Assembly (NCBI GenBank): GCA_035946625.1
Contig: DASYZE010000084.1
Span: 1-64,000 of the forward strand
Source: DASYXZ01 sp035946625
GTDB taxonomy: Bacteria; Acidobacteriota; Terriglobia; UBA7540
DNA: 64,000 nucleotides
Reading direction: 5' to 3'
In this document: positions 8,365 through 16,836 of the stretch, in pieces
Numbering within the stretch: the first letter of the stretch is position 1
Layout: each line of letters begins with the position of its first letter
Notes under the pieces: model-generated
The model's database searches: none
Seen by the model: only the letters and a program-made list of their open reading frames with translations
What the model was told of the DNA's origin: nothing
Translations under genes and position numbers: made by a program

Positions 8365-8792
8365 AACCTGTCCGCCGTATGGCCGGATGGATGGGTTGCC
8401 GTCGAGACTGCAAAACCCCGCCCGGCACTGTCCCGTTCAATCCGGATAATATTTGCCCGCTTAGGCAATGTCTGTGATTTCGGTCACCGGCCGGTGAGGG
8501 CAGCACAGTGAAATGTGACCGGCAATCCAGCCCTGTACCATGCACAACATTGTTCTCACGCGTAAGGCTTCGACCAGATGATGGACGGTTGGATGGCTTC
8601 AAACCGAGCATACCTTCCACCTGCAAGCAGGCGGGGCAATGACTCGCTGCGGGGTTTCAAAACTCCCGACCGTTCCGATGCATCGGCGCGCCAGCGCAAA
8701 GCCGAAGCGACTCCCCCGCCTGCATGCCTGTTGGTCGCACAACAGATTGGTTGCCCAGGGAGCAAGGAAGTCACAACGGCGGGGCCGCCGTT
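8365..8792. other. Intergenic region with palindromes, no gene seen
   Basis: Between the VWFA-family gene and the PLP-enzyme gene. It holds a perfect 14-bp palindrome TCACCGGCCGGTGA (8484-8497). Overlapping this is an imperfect CRP-like dyad TGTGA-N6-TCACC (8473-8488), about 109 bp upstream of the PLP-enzyme start. A stem-loop lies at the right end. I see no credible coding sequence or RNA gene. Confidence 0.5.
8775..8792 (-). terminator. Stem-loop after the VWFA-family gene
   Basis: AACGGCGG-GG-CCGCCGTT is a perfect 8-bp GC-rich stem starting right after the stop codon of the minus-strand gene at 8793. There is no U-tract after it, so it may be a weak or factor-assisted terminator, or an mRNA 3'-end stabiliser. 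Confidence 0.4.
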
Positions 8793-10226
8793 TCAGTTGG
8801 AGGCGGCCCAATAGCCATGTTTGGCGCGCACGATCAGATTCTTTCCTTTGACGCTGACTTTGATCTCCCGGAATTTTCCGTCCATCGCCTGATTGGAGGA
8901 GGCGTAGGCCAGCAGGTAATACTCGCGCCCATCGGCAAATGCCTGTCGCAAGCCCCGGAACAGATCATTGTTATTGTGAAAGAAAACGCCTCCCGTAGCC
9001 TGAGCCAGTTCGGCCAAAGGTCCCTGGTCCTCCAAGGCGGTGATTTGCCTTTGCTGCTGAAGTTCCGGCAAGACTTTGTACATATCAGTCATTTCCGCCG
9101 AATCGCTGGCCTCGAACACGCCTCCGTCGGCGACAGACAGGCCTCGTGAATCAAGGGTATAAAAAACCACGTTGTGCGCCGAAGCGGCGCGCAGGATATC
9201 CTGAATCTGCGGTTCGGCGTCGTTGATGGACCCGTTCATCGCCTCGCTGGGGTCGCGGGTGTAAGCGGAGATGATGTCGAAGAGGTTGCGGCCGGGATGC
9301 GTATTGAAGCCGTCGGAAACGAAAACAATGATGCGCTTGCCTGGCATCTGGCCCATGCGTTCCACCACCACGTTGAGATTCTGAAGAAAGGCGCGGGTCA
9401 AATAGCTTCTTTCCTCCGCCATCGAGCCCGCCCACCTCTCGATTCTCTGCAACTCGCCCCCGCAAACCGAACCCCCTTTCATTGCCCCGCGCCCTCCCGC
9501 GGTGGCGGACTCTCCAAAGCAGGGACAGCCCCCGCAATATTCCGTGAGCATCCTCTTGAGTTCCTCTTCCTGGCTTTTCAGGTTTGCAGATTCGCTCTGC
9601 TGGATGGCGCGGGTCAGGTTCTTGCTCCCGATGGCAGCCAGCACAGCGGCGGGATCCCGGGTTAAATTTTGCGGCATGGCCAGGGTACGGCCCATGGTGA
9701 GGATGGCATAAAGGGAATCGCCATCCTGCTCCTGTTTGAAGAGCTTGTGCAAGGCGTTGCGAACGTAGACGAAATTCTCGAAGGACGAATTGAAGGTGTC
9801 GAGGCATACCAGGTAAGTCCGGCGCAATGGCGTCTTGCCGCCGGCCGGCAGAGAAGGCAGTGGTTGGGCGGAGGACGCCGAGGGATCAAGGGATACCACG
9901 TGCCCATCTTCGGGCGCGCGCTCATTCTCGGTTTGGAAGACCGACAACTTCTGCTCCACGCCATCTTCAAACACTTCGAAGTCACCCGCCTTCAACCCCA
10001 CCACGCTGTGCCCGCCTTGGTCCGTCACCACCACGGGCACCAGCACCTGGTTCACACGCACCTTAATAGTTGGGGTCGGCGCCTGAGACGGAGGCTTGCC
10101 AGCGGCCGCGTGAGGAGCCGTGGACGTCTGGCGGGCCGGTGCGGTGAGAGCGTAGGCCAGAAATAAAATCAAATGGGCGGGCGCCCATCGGCGGAGCCCC
10201 GGCGATGTACTCCATCCATGGCACAT
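8793..10226 (-). CDS. Secreted VWFA-domain protein, acidobacterial family
   Basis: 477 aa. A hydrophobic N-terminus (RWAPAHLILFLAYALTAPARQ) looks like a signal peptide. It is followed by IKVRVNQVLVPVVVTDQGGHSVVGLKAGDFEVFEDG (about 54-89), the hallmark opening of the acidobacterial VWFA-related family. A von Willebrand A-like domain follows (about 130-370), with YLVCLDTFNSSF, VERMGQMPGKRIIVFVSDGFN and VVFYTLDSRGL. The usual DxSxS metal-site motif is degenerate (LDTFNSS). The cysteine-rich insert CGGCPCFGES near 230 is unusual. These proteins are numerous in Acidobacteria and lack a known role; adhesion or protein binding outside the cell is a guess. Monocistronic. Start assignment is moderate because no good ribosome site precedes the ATG. 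Confidence 0.82.
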   Translation of the reverse strand: MCHGWSTSPGLRRWAPAHLILFLAYALTAPARQTSTAPHAAAGKPPSQAPTPTIKVRVNQVLVPVVVTDQGGHSVVGLKAGDFEVFEDGVEQKLSVFQTENERAPEDGHVVSLDPSASSAQPLPSLPAGGKTPLRRTYLVCLDTFNSSFENFVYVRNALHKLFKQEQDGDSLYAILTMGRTLAMPQNLTRDPAAVLAAIGSKNLTRAIQQSESANLKSQEEELKRMLTEYCGGCPCFGESATAGGRGAMKGGSVCGGELQRIERWAGSMAEERSYLTRAFLQNLNVVVERMGQMPGKRIIVFVSDGFNTHPGRNLFDIISAYTRDPSEAMNGSINDAEPQIQDILRAASAHNVVFYTLDSRGLSVADGGVFEASDSAEMTDMYKVLPELQQQRQITALEDQGPLAELAQATGGVFFHNNNDLFRGLRQAFADGREYYLLAYASSNQAMDGKFREIKVSVKGKNLIVRAKHGYWAASN

Positions 10227-10278
10227 ATACCATCGATTATGCCACCGACTTGATTTTTGTATCTCAAATCTTCAGTTC

Positions 10279-10432
10279 TTAACATCCTTGGCGAGGACTC
10301 GCCGCGGCGAGGACCGCGCTACGTTCTATCTAAATTTAAGTGATGGTATAGTCTGATTTTTTTGTAGTGGCGGTCTTTGATCGCCGGCTTTTGATTTAAT
10401 GAATTCAGGCGCTCAGAGGCGCGGCTACGACA
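10279..10432. repeat. Cluster of degenerate palindromic (REP-like) elements
   Basis: Three related GC-rich dyads lie in 150 bp of otherwise AT-rich DNA. They are GGCGAGGACTCGCC (10290-10303, followed by GCCGCGGC), GGCGGTC-TTT-GATCGCC (10369-10385) and GGCGCTCAGAGGCGC (from 10408). All sit beside a GTAG or CTACG end, which suggests fragments of one repeat family. The tract separates the VWFA-family gene from the glycosidase fragment. Confidence 0.5.
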
Positions 10433-10451
10433 AACTGGAACATTACCGAAT

Positions 10452-11015
10452 ATGCTTTTGCCCTGGATGGGCACGATGGTGAATGAAATTGGCACCATGC
10501 TGCCCGAAGACTGGACGCAGAATACTCCCGGCTACAACTTCACGCCCATCCGGCCGGCTTATTGGAATCCTTCAGCAGCGATTTATGCCTATGTTTACGC
10601 GGGCCTGGCGCGAGTGGGGATTGATGGAGCTGCCGAATCGGGAGTACCATGCGCTCCCGGCCTGTGGCCGAGCATCGCCATGCTCAATTGGGATACCGCT
10701 CAGCCCAACGCGCGGTTCTGGGTCCTGAAGTTGATCCATGACAACTTCCGCCCCGGCGATACGATGGTGGAGACATCCAGCGACTCGGATTACGTGATGA
10801 CTCAGGCGATGGTGAGCCCCGACGGCGAACGAAAAGTGCTGGTGGTGAACAAGCGCGATGGGGAATTTGAGATCGTCCTTCCGGAGTCGGCGGGAGCGAA
10901 AATCGAAGTGGTTGATCAGACCACTGGATTCAATCCGCCCGCCTCAAAGTCTGTGGCAGGCTCCGCGTTTAAGCTGGGCGGATTCGCCGTCGCGGTGGTG
11001 ACCCTCGGGAAATGA
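10452..11015 (+). pseudogene. C-terminal fragment of a glycoside-hydrolase-like protein
   Basis: 187 aa open from an ATG at 10452. The text reads like the last part of a large secreted glycosidase: a barrel end (PAYWNPSAAIYAYVYAGLARVGIDGAAESG, NWDTAQPNARFWVLKLIHDNFRPGDTMVET), then a small beta-sandwich (DGERKVLVVNKRDGEFEIVLP to FAVAVVTLGK). This is the usual tail of clan-A exo-glycosidases of the GH39/GH51 kind. No signal peptide, catalytic core or ribosome site is present. A short stretch in another frame just upstream (WNITEYAF) could be part of the same decayed gene. I read it as a 5'-deleted remnant next to repeat debris. An intact small protein is less likely. Confidence 0.55.
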
Positions 11016-11068
11016 AGCTGAAACAAGAATCGAGTAGGTGGCAGATGGCATGGGGGAACCGAAAAAGA

Positions 11069-11143
<75 letters not shown>

Positions 11144-11814
11144 CACTCCAGTCCCCCCAAGCATAACACGATATATGAATTGTTGAACCACTGAGGACTA
11201 GAATCCAGATTCAACCGCCAAAGAGGTCTGTCCTTACAATGTTTGCGTTGATGTTTTGAGCGCGATTCAACATGGACAGCACTTCTGTCTGACGGCTGGA
11301 CCATGCCGGCGGGGAGACAATGCGAGTGCCTGGAACTGATGTGAAGCCGCATCGTCATGCCGAGCACTCACACACAAACGCGTCGAAGAACGATCGGTAC
11401 GGCCAAGGAGGCTCTGAGATTCGCGGGGGGTGGGAATTCGCTGGTGGGGGGAATAAGAACGTGGGGCAGCGGCTCTCAGTCTAAGATACCAACGGTTGAT
11501 TCCGCATCCGAAGCGGCTTTTCTCCGCGTCGAAGCAGGCCAGGTGGCCATCCGTGGTAAGTTGTGCGCGATTAGCCGGTCTGGCCGCCAAATTATTCATA
11601 AATGGATCCGCCCTCCCGCATCGCGTGTGCTGACAGGGTAGGAATCGGCGAGATGGGTACCCGAGTCAACCAGCGTTCACGTCCGATCGCTTTTATCCGC
11701 CAAATTCTGCTTCACAGGCCTTTCCAATACTCAGAGCCCTTCCCCATGCGCGTTTGGGGCCTTGGATTCAAGAATCGAAAATGCAGTTTCAATGTGGGGG
11801 TGACATTTTGAATT
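11144..11814. other. Intergenic region, no gene recognised
   Basis: 671 bp between the tRNA and the phospholipase-C-like gene. Short open frames exist on both strands, but none has a ribosome site, a family resemblance or a natural composition. A small palindrome GATTCAAGAATC (11765-11776) lies just beyond the stop of the phospholipase gene. tRNA 3' flanks are common insertion sites, but I see no direct repeat of the tRNA end here. Confidence 0.4.
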
Positions 11815-13053
11815 TCACGGGCATGGGCGCGGCTGCAGAATCAGCGGAAGCTGGGGCGTCTGGTTAAAATCAAAACTGTCGAGCATATTGCTCGCCACGG
11901 TGTCGCGGGAGGTGAGCGGCTGAAATTGGTAGCGCGCCTCCACGAACTTCAAAATTGAGGAGTGCTCGTACACCGTGTGCGAAATGTATCCCGGCTTGGC
12001 GTAAGGCGAAATAATGAGCAGAGGAGCGCGCGGACCGAGGCCGAATTGGTCGAGTGCGGGGGGCGGAACGTGGTCATAAAATCCCCCAAAATCGTCCCAG
12101 GCGATAAAGACGGCGGTGGAATCCCAAGCCGGCCCCTGCATCAGCCCATTCATAGTACTCACCGTCCAATTCTCGCCGGCACAGATGCTGTTGGGCGGAT
12201 GCTCATCCGTGCCAATGGGGGGAATTACCCAGCTCATGTTGGGCAACTGTCCAGTTTGCGCGTCGGTGGCAAACTGGGAGCTGGGCGCCAGGTGATCTTT
12301 GAACTGCGGCGTGTTCCCTATGTGATTAATCAAATTAAAGACGGTAGCGGTTCGGTCGGAATAGAACTTCCAGGTAAGGCCCGCGCTCTGGAGGCGGTCG
12401 GCGAGGGTTGGAAAATCAAAGCAGGGAAATTGATTGGTGATATTACCGCTGCTGTCCATCACTTGCACGGTCGCGGTGGCATCGCCCCCACAGGCGGGTG
12501 GACCGGGTCCTGAATCCGAAATGTTGCTGATGACCCCGCCGGATTGAGCGGCAATCGTGTAGAAATCGTTGGGCAAACTGGGGCCGTGCACGGAAGTAAA
12601 AAAGCGATCGGCAAGGACAAACTGGTGTGCGTACGCCCAGTAGTTGGGAATATCCTCGGCGTTCAATTGAGTATAGGCGGTCAAGGCGCCACCATAGATG
12701 AGGTCAAAGCGGTCCATTTTGCCCCCGTCCATTCCCAGCAGGGCGCAGGCCCAACTGTTGCACAGGCCGGCGACGGAAGTGTCCGACATGTGGCTGAGGG
12801 GCACGACCTGCCCTGTGGAAATGGTGCCACTGGTAGTCCCGTCAGCGTCCGGGAAGGTGCCCCAGTAGTTGTCAAAAGTGTGGTTCTCTTTCAAGATGAA
12901 AACCGTGTGTTGAATCACGGTCATGTCCTTCGTCACCGGAGTCACAGCTTGACTTCCCCCCGGGTTGCCACAGCCCGCAAAGAAAATGGCCACCCAAGAC
13001 ACCACAACCACGCCGCCGGCGAAGGCGCGAAGGGACACTTTCTCACTCAGCAT
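11815..13053 (-). CDS. Phospholipase C / acid phosphatase-like phosphoesterase lipoprotein
   Basis: 412 aa from the ATG at 13053, chosen because AAAGGGA lies 5 nt upstream and a lipoprotein signal follows at once (VVVVSWVAIFFAGC, lipid cysteine C28). In-frame ATGs further up (13071, 13098, 13110) are possible. The phosphoesterase-family core is clear: HTVFILKENHTFDNYWGTFPDADG (catalytic-site region), HQFVLADRFFTSVHGPSLPNDFY, WDDFGGFYDHVPPP and GPRAPLLIISPYAKPGYI. The protein should be anchored outside the inner membrane and cleave phosphate mono- or diesters, such as phospholipid head groups or phosphorylated sugars. Substrate is not deducible. It lies 91 nt downstream of the cupredoxin-like gene and may belong to the same operon. 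Confidence 0.82.
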   Translation of the reverse strand: MLSEKVSLRAFAGGVVVVSWVAIFFAGCGNPGGSQAVTPVTKDMTVIQHTVFILKENHTFDNYWGTFPDADGTTSGTISTGQVVPLSHMSDTSVAGLCNSWACALLGMDGGKMDRFDLIYGGALTAYTQLNAEDIPNYWAYAHQFVLADRFFTSVHGPSLPNDFYTIAAQSGGVISNISDSGPGPPACGGDATATVQVMDSSGNITNQFPCFDFPTLADRLQSAGLTWKFYSDRTATVFNLINHIGNTPQFKDHLAPSSQFATDAQTGQLPNMSWVIPPIGTDEHPPNSICAGENWTVSTMNGLMQGPAWDSTAVFIAWDDFGGFYDHVPPPALDQFGLGPRAPLLIISPYAKPGYISHTVYEHSSILKFVEARYQFQPLTSRDTVASNMLDSFDFNQTPQLPLILQPRPCP

Positions 13054-13144
13054 TATTCCCTTTCTGTTCATCCTGCCTACGGCATCAAGAAAGCTCATGA
13101 TCCGCCGCATGGGGCGGCTTGAAAAAATTCCAGGTCTTTGAAAA

Positions 13145-13969
13145 CTACCTCGGTTGCTTATAGACTGGGTTGGGGGGTTCAATCGTGTCGTAATCAACGC
13201 CGTACATGTTTTTGTGACCTGCCAAAAGATTTCTGGTCGACTTGATCATGATTGACCCGAGAGCGCCTGACTCTTCAGTGACCTTCACTTCGCGCTCCAA
13301 ACCCTTGAGCGTTTCGGGAAGCGCTTGCTCCGACCAGATGACCAAGCGATATTGGCCGGCAGGAACATTGCGCACTTTCACTCCTCCGGATTTGTCAGAC
13401 ACAGCGAAATAAGGTGTCTTCATGGCGATAACGACGGCGCTCATCTGGGGATGGATATTGCAAAAGATAAAGGAAACGCCGACGCGATCGAATTTGATCG
13501 AGCGGGTTGTCCCCGCCTCATACAGGCCCAAGTCAAACCGCTTTCCATCAAAAAGTGAGAATACGTTGTGAAAGAACGGGTCATGGTTGGGAAATTCCAC
13601 CATCGAGCCCACAGGAACCACCAAAAGGTGAGGCTCAAATGCCTTGTGCGTCTGAACTAATTGGAAATGATGGGGAAGGCCACTGAGTTTGGCGTCAGCC
13701 TCTCCGGCGAGGTCACTCGAAAGGGGTGTCAGCCAAAAAACGATGTTGGAATAATCGGGACCTTTGGCGCGCGACCGCGCCGGAGGAGTAAGTCCAACTT
13801 GTGCGGTGACGGTCGCTGCTGTGGCGCCGTGGGGCAGGGTGATGAGCGGTGCGCACAACAAGGCCAGCAGGAGCCAATTCCACCTCTGACCTGTCCTGGC
13901 AGGGAGGTTCAGCTTAGAAAAGAACTCCAATTCCCAAATTGACCTGGCCGGCCTTTTGTTTCGCGTCAT
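13145..13969 (-). CDS. Secreted cupredoxin-like (plastocyanin-type) protein
   Basis: 274 aa from ATG 13969, which overlaps the upstream porin gene by 56 nt and has GGAG 11 nt before it. No other in-frame ATG precedes the signal peptide. The export signal spans about 28-52 (RWNWLLLALLCAPLITLPHGATA). The second half is a type-I copper fold: VEFPNHDPFFHNVFS with H134, then FIFCNIHPQMSAVVIA with C170, H173 and M176. These are the four expected copper ligands. A small beta domain follows (VKVRNVPAGQYRLVIWSEQ), like carboxypeptidase-regulatory repeats. Similar proteins are often annotated as methylamine-utilisation-like, but no mau genes are near. It is probably a periplasmic electron carrier working with the neighbouring barrel protein. 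Confidence 0.75.
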   Translation of the reverse strand: MTRNKRPARSIWELEFFSKLNLPARTGQRWNWLLLALLCAPLITLPHGATAATVTAQVGLTPPARSRAKGPDYSNIVFWLTPLSSDLAGEADAKLSGLPHHFQLVQTHKAFEPHLLVVPVGSMVEFPNHDPFFHNVFSLFDGKRFDLGLYEAGTTRSIKFDRVGVSFIFCNIHPQMSAVVIAMKTPYFAVSDKSGGVKVRNVPAGQYRLVIWSEQALPETLKGLEREVKVTEESGALGSIMIKSTRNLLAGHKNMYGVDYDTIEPPNPVYKQPR

Positions 13970-15527
13970 TGACGTAATAGCTCCACAGGCGCCGGTATTC
14001 CAGTGACAAAATAAGATCCGACCGCGGGTGATAAATGACATTGGTGAAAGCGCCGCGATTTCGGGTGAGGCTCGAAGCGATATAACTCTGTGGCGCACTG
14101 AAATAATTAAAATTCTGCGCCAGCGGATTATCTTCGCCCAAAGCTCCATTGAACTCAAGCCGCCCGGTGGGCCGAAAAGCAATTTGGCCCCATCCGCCAA
14201 TGGTATCCAAGCCCAGAACCTCGGTGGTGGGACTGGTAAGGGCACCATCGTATAATACGCTTCTTCCCAGTCCACCGCCTAGACCCCCGATGGCACGGCC
14301 GCGGTAAAACTCGCCGGAGAAGGTGAACCACTTCCCAAGAGGCAGATCCACGTCAGCCGTCCCGGCCCAACCGTTGACGTTTCGGGCGAACCCCCAATTC
14401 TGCTTGCTGTAATAGCCGCCTACGCCCACGGTGAGGGGCCTGCCGAATGCGGTTTGCGTCCAGGCCACGCGACCGGCAATTGCAGGTTGTCCTGAACTTT
14501 CTCCCGCCTGGGGCGCCCGGTAGAATTGAGACCTGGGAAACTCGCCCGTGAGTGGATCAAGTAATCCCGCCTGGAGAATTAGCCCCGAGGTGTCCGAGAC
14601 ATGTATTTCATGCTCCACCCGGATTTGGGGCGTCCAGGACCACAGGTTTCCCGCATAGGACAACGCAGGGTCGGCGAGCGAAGCAAACGAGGTAGGTGAA
14701 AGAGGGGAGAAAAACAAAGAATCCTGTCCGGCGATGATGGATGTGTCCTTCCAATCCATCCGCAGGGTGGCGGTCCGCATGCGCAGTTCGCCTTGGGTGA
14801 TGCCGTTGGACGCGGATGGGAAGCCACCGAAAAAGTCCACCTGCATTTCGCCGCTGGTCTTGGCCCCGGCAAGCTCAGGTCCGAATGCTTCCAGCCCGAT
14901 TTCCGACTGGCGAACGGTGGCTCCAAAAGTTCCGTTCGATGCGGAAGGGCTGCGGCTCGTCGCCCAAGTTGGTAAATCCTGATTCTCCACCCCCCCCCGA
15001 TTGGTGTAGGCATTGAACAAGGCGATGCCGGAAAGCCGCACTCGGTACTTCGACGCGCTCTCCACTTTTGTTTGGTACTGGTCATTCACCTTGGCTTTCA
15101 AGAGTTCCTGGTCTTCCTCGATTTTTACGAGTTTCTCTTCCTCCTGGCTTTGCCCGCTTGTCCCGCCGTCGGTTGAATCCTGGGGGCCGGCCGACGTTGG
15201 ATTGGAATTGCGGGTCGAGGGAGTCAAAGATGCCAAGGGATCCGGTCCCGGACCACTGCCGCGGGACCCCTTGTCGCGAAGATCGGCCTTCAGCTTCGTA
15301 GTCTCAGCTTGTAACTGATCCATCTGTCCCTGCATTCGAGCCATCGCATCGCGAAGGTCTTTCACTTGTCTTTCCAGCTCATAGACTATCGTCTGGTTTG
15401 AGGCGGGGGGTTCGACAGTGGAACCGCCAGAACTGTCTTGGCCCAGGCACACAGCCGCGCTCATCAGGAAGACAGCGCCCCTAAATACGAGACTCCCAGG
15501 AAAATGAATTCGTTTTGTTTGCCTCAT
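13914..15527 (-). CDS. Outer-membrane porin-like beta-barrel with coiled-coil N-terminus
   Basis: 537 aa. A signal peptide (about 10-29, SLVFRGAVFLMSAAVCLGQ) is followed by a coiled coil (about 48-85, ELERQVKDLRDAMARMQGQM) that could trimerise or bind peptidoglycan. A linker rich in P, G and S comes next, then a long series of amphipathic beta strands (YRVRLSGIALFNAYTNRG to SDLILSLEYRRLW). It ends in phenylalanine, as outer-membrane barrels do. The start is secure, with AGGAG 7 nt upstream of the ATG. It is first in a unit with the cupredoxin-like gene, whose start lies inside its 3' end. Solute is unknown. Confidence 0.8.
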   Translation of the reverse strand: MRQTKRIHFPGSLVFRGAVFLMSAAVCLGQDSSGGSTVEPPASNQTIVYELERQVKDLRDAMARMQGQMDQLQAETTKLKADLRDKGSRGSGPGPDPLASLTPSTRNSNPTSAGPQDSTDGGTSGQSQEEEKLVKIEEDQELLKAKVNDQYQTKVESASKYRVRLSGIALFNAYTNRGGVENQDLPTWATSRSPSASNGTFGATVRQSEIGLEAFGPELAGAKTSGEMQVDFFGGFPSASNGITQGELRMRTATLRMDWKDTSIIAGQDSLFFSPLSPTSFASLADPALSYAGNLWSWTPQIRVEHEIHVSDTSGLILQAGLLDPLTGEFPRSQFYRAPQAGESSGQPAIAGRVAWTQTAFGRPLTVGVGGYYSKQNWGFARNVNGWAGTADVDLPLGKWFTFSGEFYRGRAIGGLGGGLGRSVLYDGALTSPTTEVLGLDTIGGWGQIAFRPTGRLEFNGALGEDNPLAQNFNYFSAPQSYIASSLTRNRGAFTNVIYHPRSDLILSLEYRRLWSYYVNDAKQKAGQVNLGIGVLF

Positions 15528-15780
15528 GACCGCCTCCTATAACCTTATCAAGGCGCCTCTGCGAAGGGCAAAAGCCTGACACCGCGTTGGCTCTTGATAC
15601 CTTTCTCCGAGCGTCAGCTTGGATGAGAACATTCTATGCAATTTGATGCCAGTTGAACACACAGTCCGGAATGCCAATTCATCTCGCATCGAGGATTGGC
15701 AATATAGACCTTCCGCGAGCCCATATCTGGCAGACTCGGATCGCCTTAGGAAACAGTTCACTATCGGGCCGAACTCCCTT

Positions 15781-16836
15781 TCAGCTCTGACCCGTTCCCG
15801 CTGATGGAATAAAGAGCGAGCATACGCACCTTTGGCAAGTTGGATCACTCGGAATGTCCAAACGTTGCCGAAATTCCATCGCTTTCCGGTCGTTTAAGAT
15901 ATCGATGAGAGGCTGTTCCCGAAGGTTTCCGATAGCGGGATGGAAAAAGCAGGGCAGGATTGAGCCGTCGGAATCTATGACGGCGGAAACCCAGGGTGCA
16001 TTGCACAAGGGAGCCGACGGCTGGACCTGCCCCAGTAGGGCCCGGAAATGCCGGGGGATGCGACGAAGCTTTTCCGGGGGTTCGACAATAAACCCCGCAG
16101 GTATCTCACGTCCGATTTCCTGGAGGAGGGATTCAATTTCCTTTTCCAGATCATTAATGTCGCCGGGCGCCAACCTCATCTTGGCCTGGCGTTCTGAGGA
16201 CCAACCCTCGGGGCGGTTAAAAGCTTGCGAGGTAACATCGACTGCCAGAAATGAAATGGAATTCAAAGTGAGATCGCGCGCCGCGCTCACTGTTTCGCGC
16301 AGCGAAGTGCAATTCTCTATCTGAACCGTGCAGCGCCCTTGGATGGGAATGATCGGCCGGAGGGCGCGCAGGGTTTTGATCCCATTGGACATTTTTTGAT
16401 ATGCGTGCGGGATACCTCGAATCCGGTTGTGGACTTCAGGGGGACCGTCGAGCGACACAATAACGTCGTCGAAATTCCGCGCGATCATCGCGGCTTTAGG
16501 CCCCAATAAAAGGCCCGAGGTTAGCAGAGTGATGCGAATGCCTTGGCTTCGAACCGCGCGGCACAATGTGGGCAGCGAAGAATGAAGGAGGGGTTCACCG
16601 CCAGAGAGCACCAGCCACTGGACTTTCAGTTGGCGCAGGGAATCGAGATGGGGCTGCAGATCTTCGCCCGTTATCTCGCGAACCTCGCGAATTTTCCAAA
16701 TGTCACACATCAAGCAACGGCAGTTGCAACGGTTGTGGGGAAGGATTACCAGAACAGGTAGTTCCCGGATCACGGGGTCCGCAGAAGCTACTGTAACCAG
16801 GGCGCCTGCCGGAACGTGTTGTCGCAGGTCATTCAC
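15781..16836 (-). CDS. Radical SAM protein with SPASM-like C-terminus
   Basis: 351 aa. The [4Fe-4S]-SAM cluster cysteines C37, C41 and C44 lie in NRCNCRCLMCDIW, and the SAM-binding GGEP is at 79-82 (VLSGGEPLLHS). A cysteine-rich C-terminal part (C278, C296, C334, C337, C339, with DGSILPCFFHPAIGNL) resembles the SPASM/twitch auxiliary cluster region found in peptide-modifying and some carbohydrate-modifying enzymes. No N-terminal cobalamin domain. It is the last gene of the nine-gene minus-strand operon, and its ATG overlaps the amidohydrolase stop by 4 nt. No small precursor-peptide gene with a ribosome site is visible downstream (15528-15780), so a peptide substrate is not established. Reaction unknown. 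Confidence 0.85.
   Translation of the reverse strand: MNDLRQHVPAGALVTVASADPVIRELPVLVILPHNRCNCRCLMCDIWKIREVREITGEDLQPHLDSLRQLKVQWLVLSGGEPLLHSSLPTLCRAVRSQGIRITLLTSGLLLGPKAAMIARNFDDVIVSLDGPPEVHNRIRGIPHAYQKMSNGIKTLRALRPIIPIQGRCTVQIENCTSLRETVSAARDLTLNSISFLAVDVTSQAFNRPEGWSSERQAKMRLAPGDINDLEKEIESLLQEIGREIPAGFIVEPPEKLRRIPRHFRALLGQVQPSAPLCNAPWVSAVIDSDGSILPCFFHPAIGNLREQPLIDILNDRKAMEFRQRLDIPSDPTCQRCVCSLFIPSAGTGQS

Noticed and set aside
8473..8488. Second CRP site upstream of the MOCOS-like gene
   Set aside because: TGTGA-N6-TCACC has one mismatch. One or two such near-matches are expected by chance in this window, so it is mentioned only as a weak feature.
9174..9665. Plus-strand open frame opposite the VWFA-family gene
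   Set aside because: It is a long antisense frame as expected for GC-rich DNA, with no ribosome site and a low-complexity composition. The minus-strand protein has family motifs.
11267..11811. Short genes in the gap after the tRNA
   Set aside because: Several frames of 70-110 codons exist on both strands, but none has start signals or a recognisable protein.
15537..15848. Small minus-strand open frame after the SPASM radical SAM gene, as a peptide precursor
   Set aside because: It overlaps the 3' end of the radical SAM gene, has no ribosome site, and no leader/core composition typical of modified peptides.
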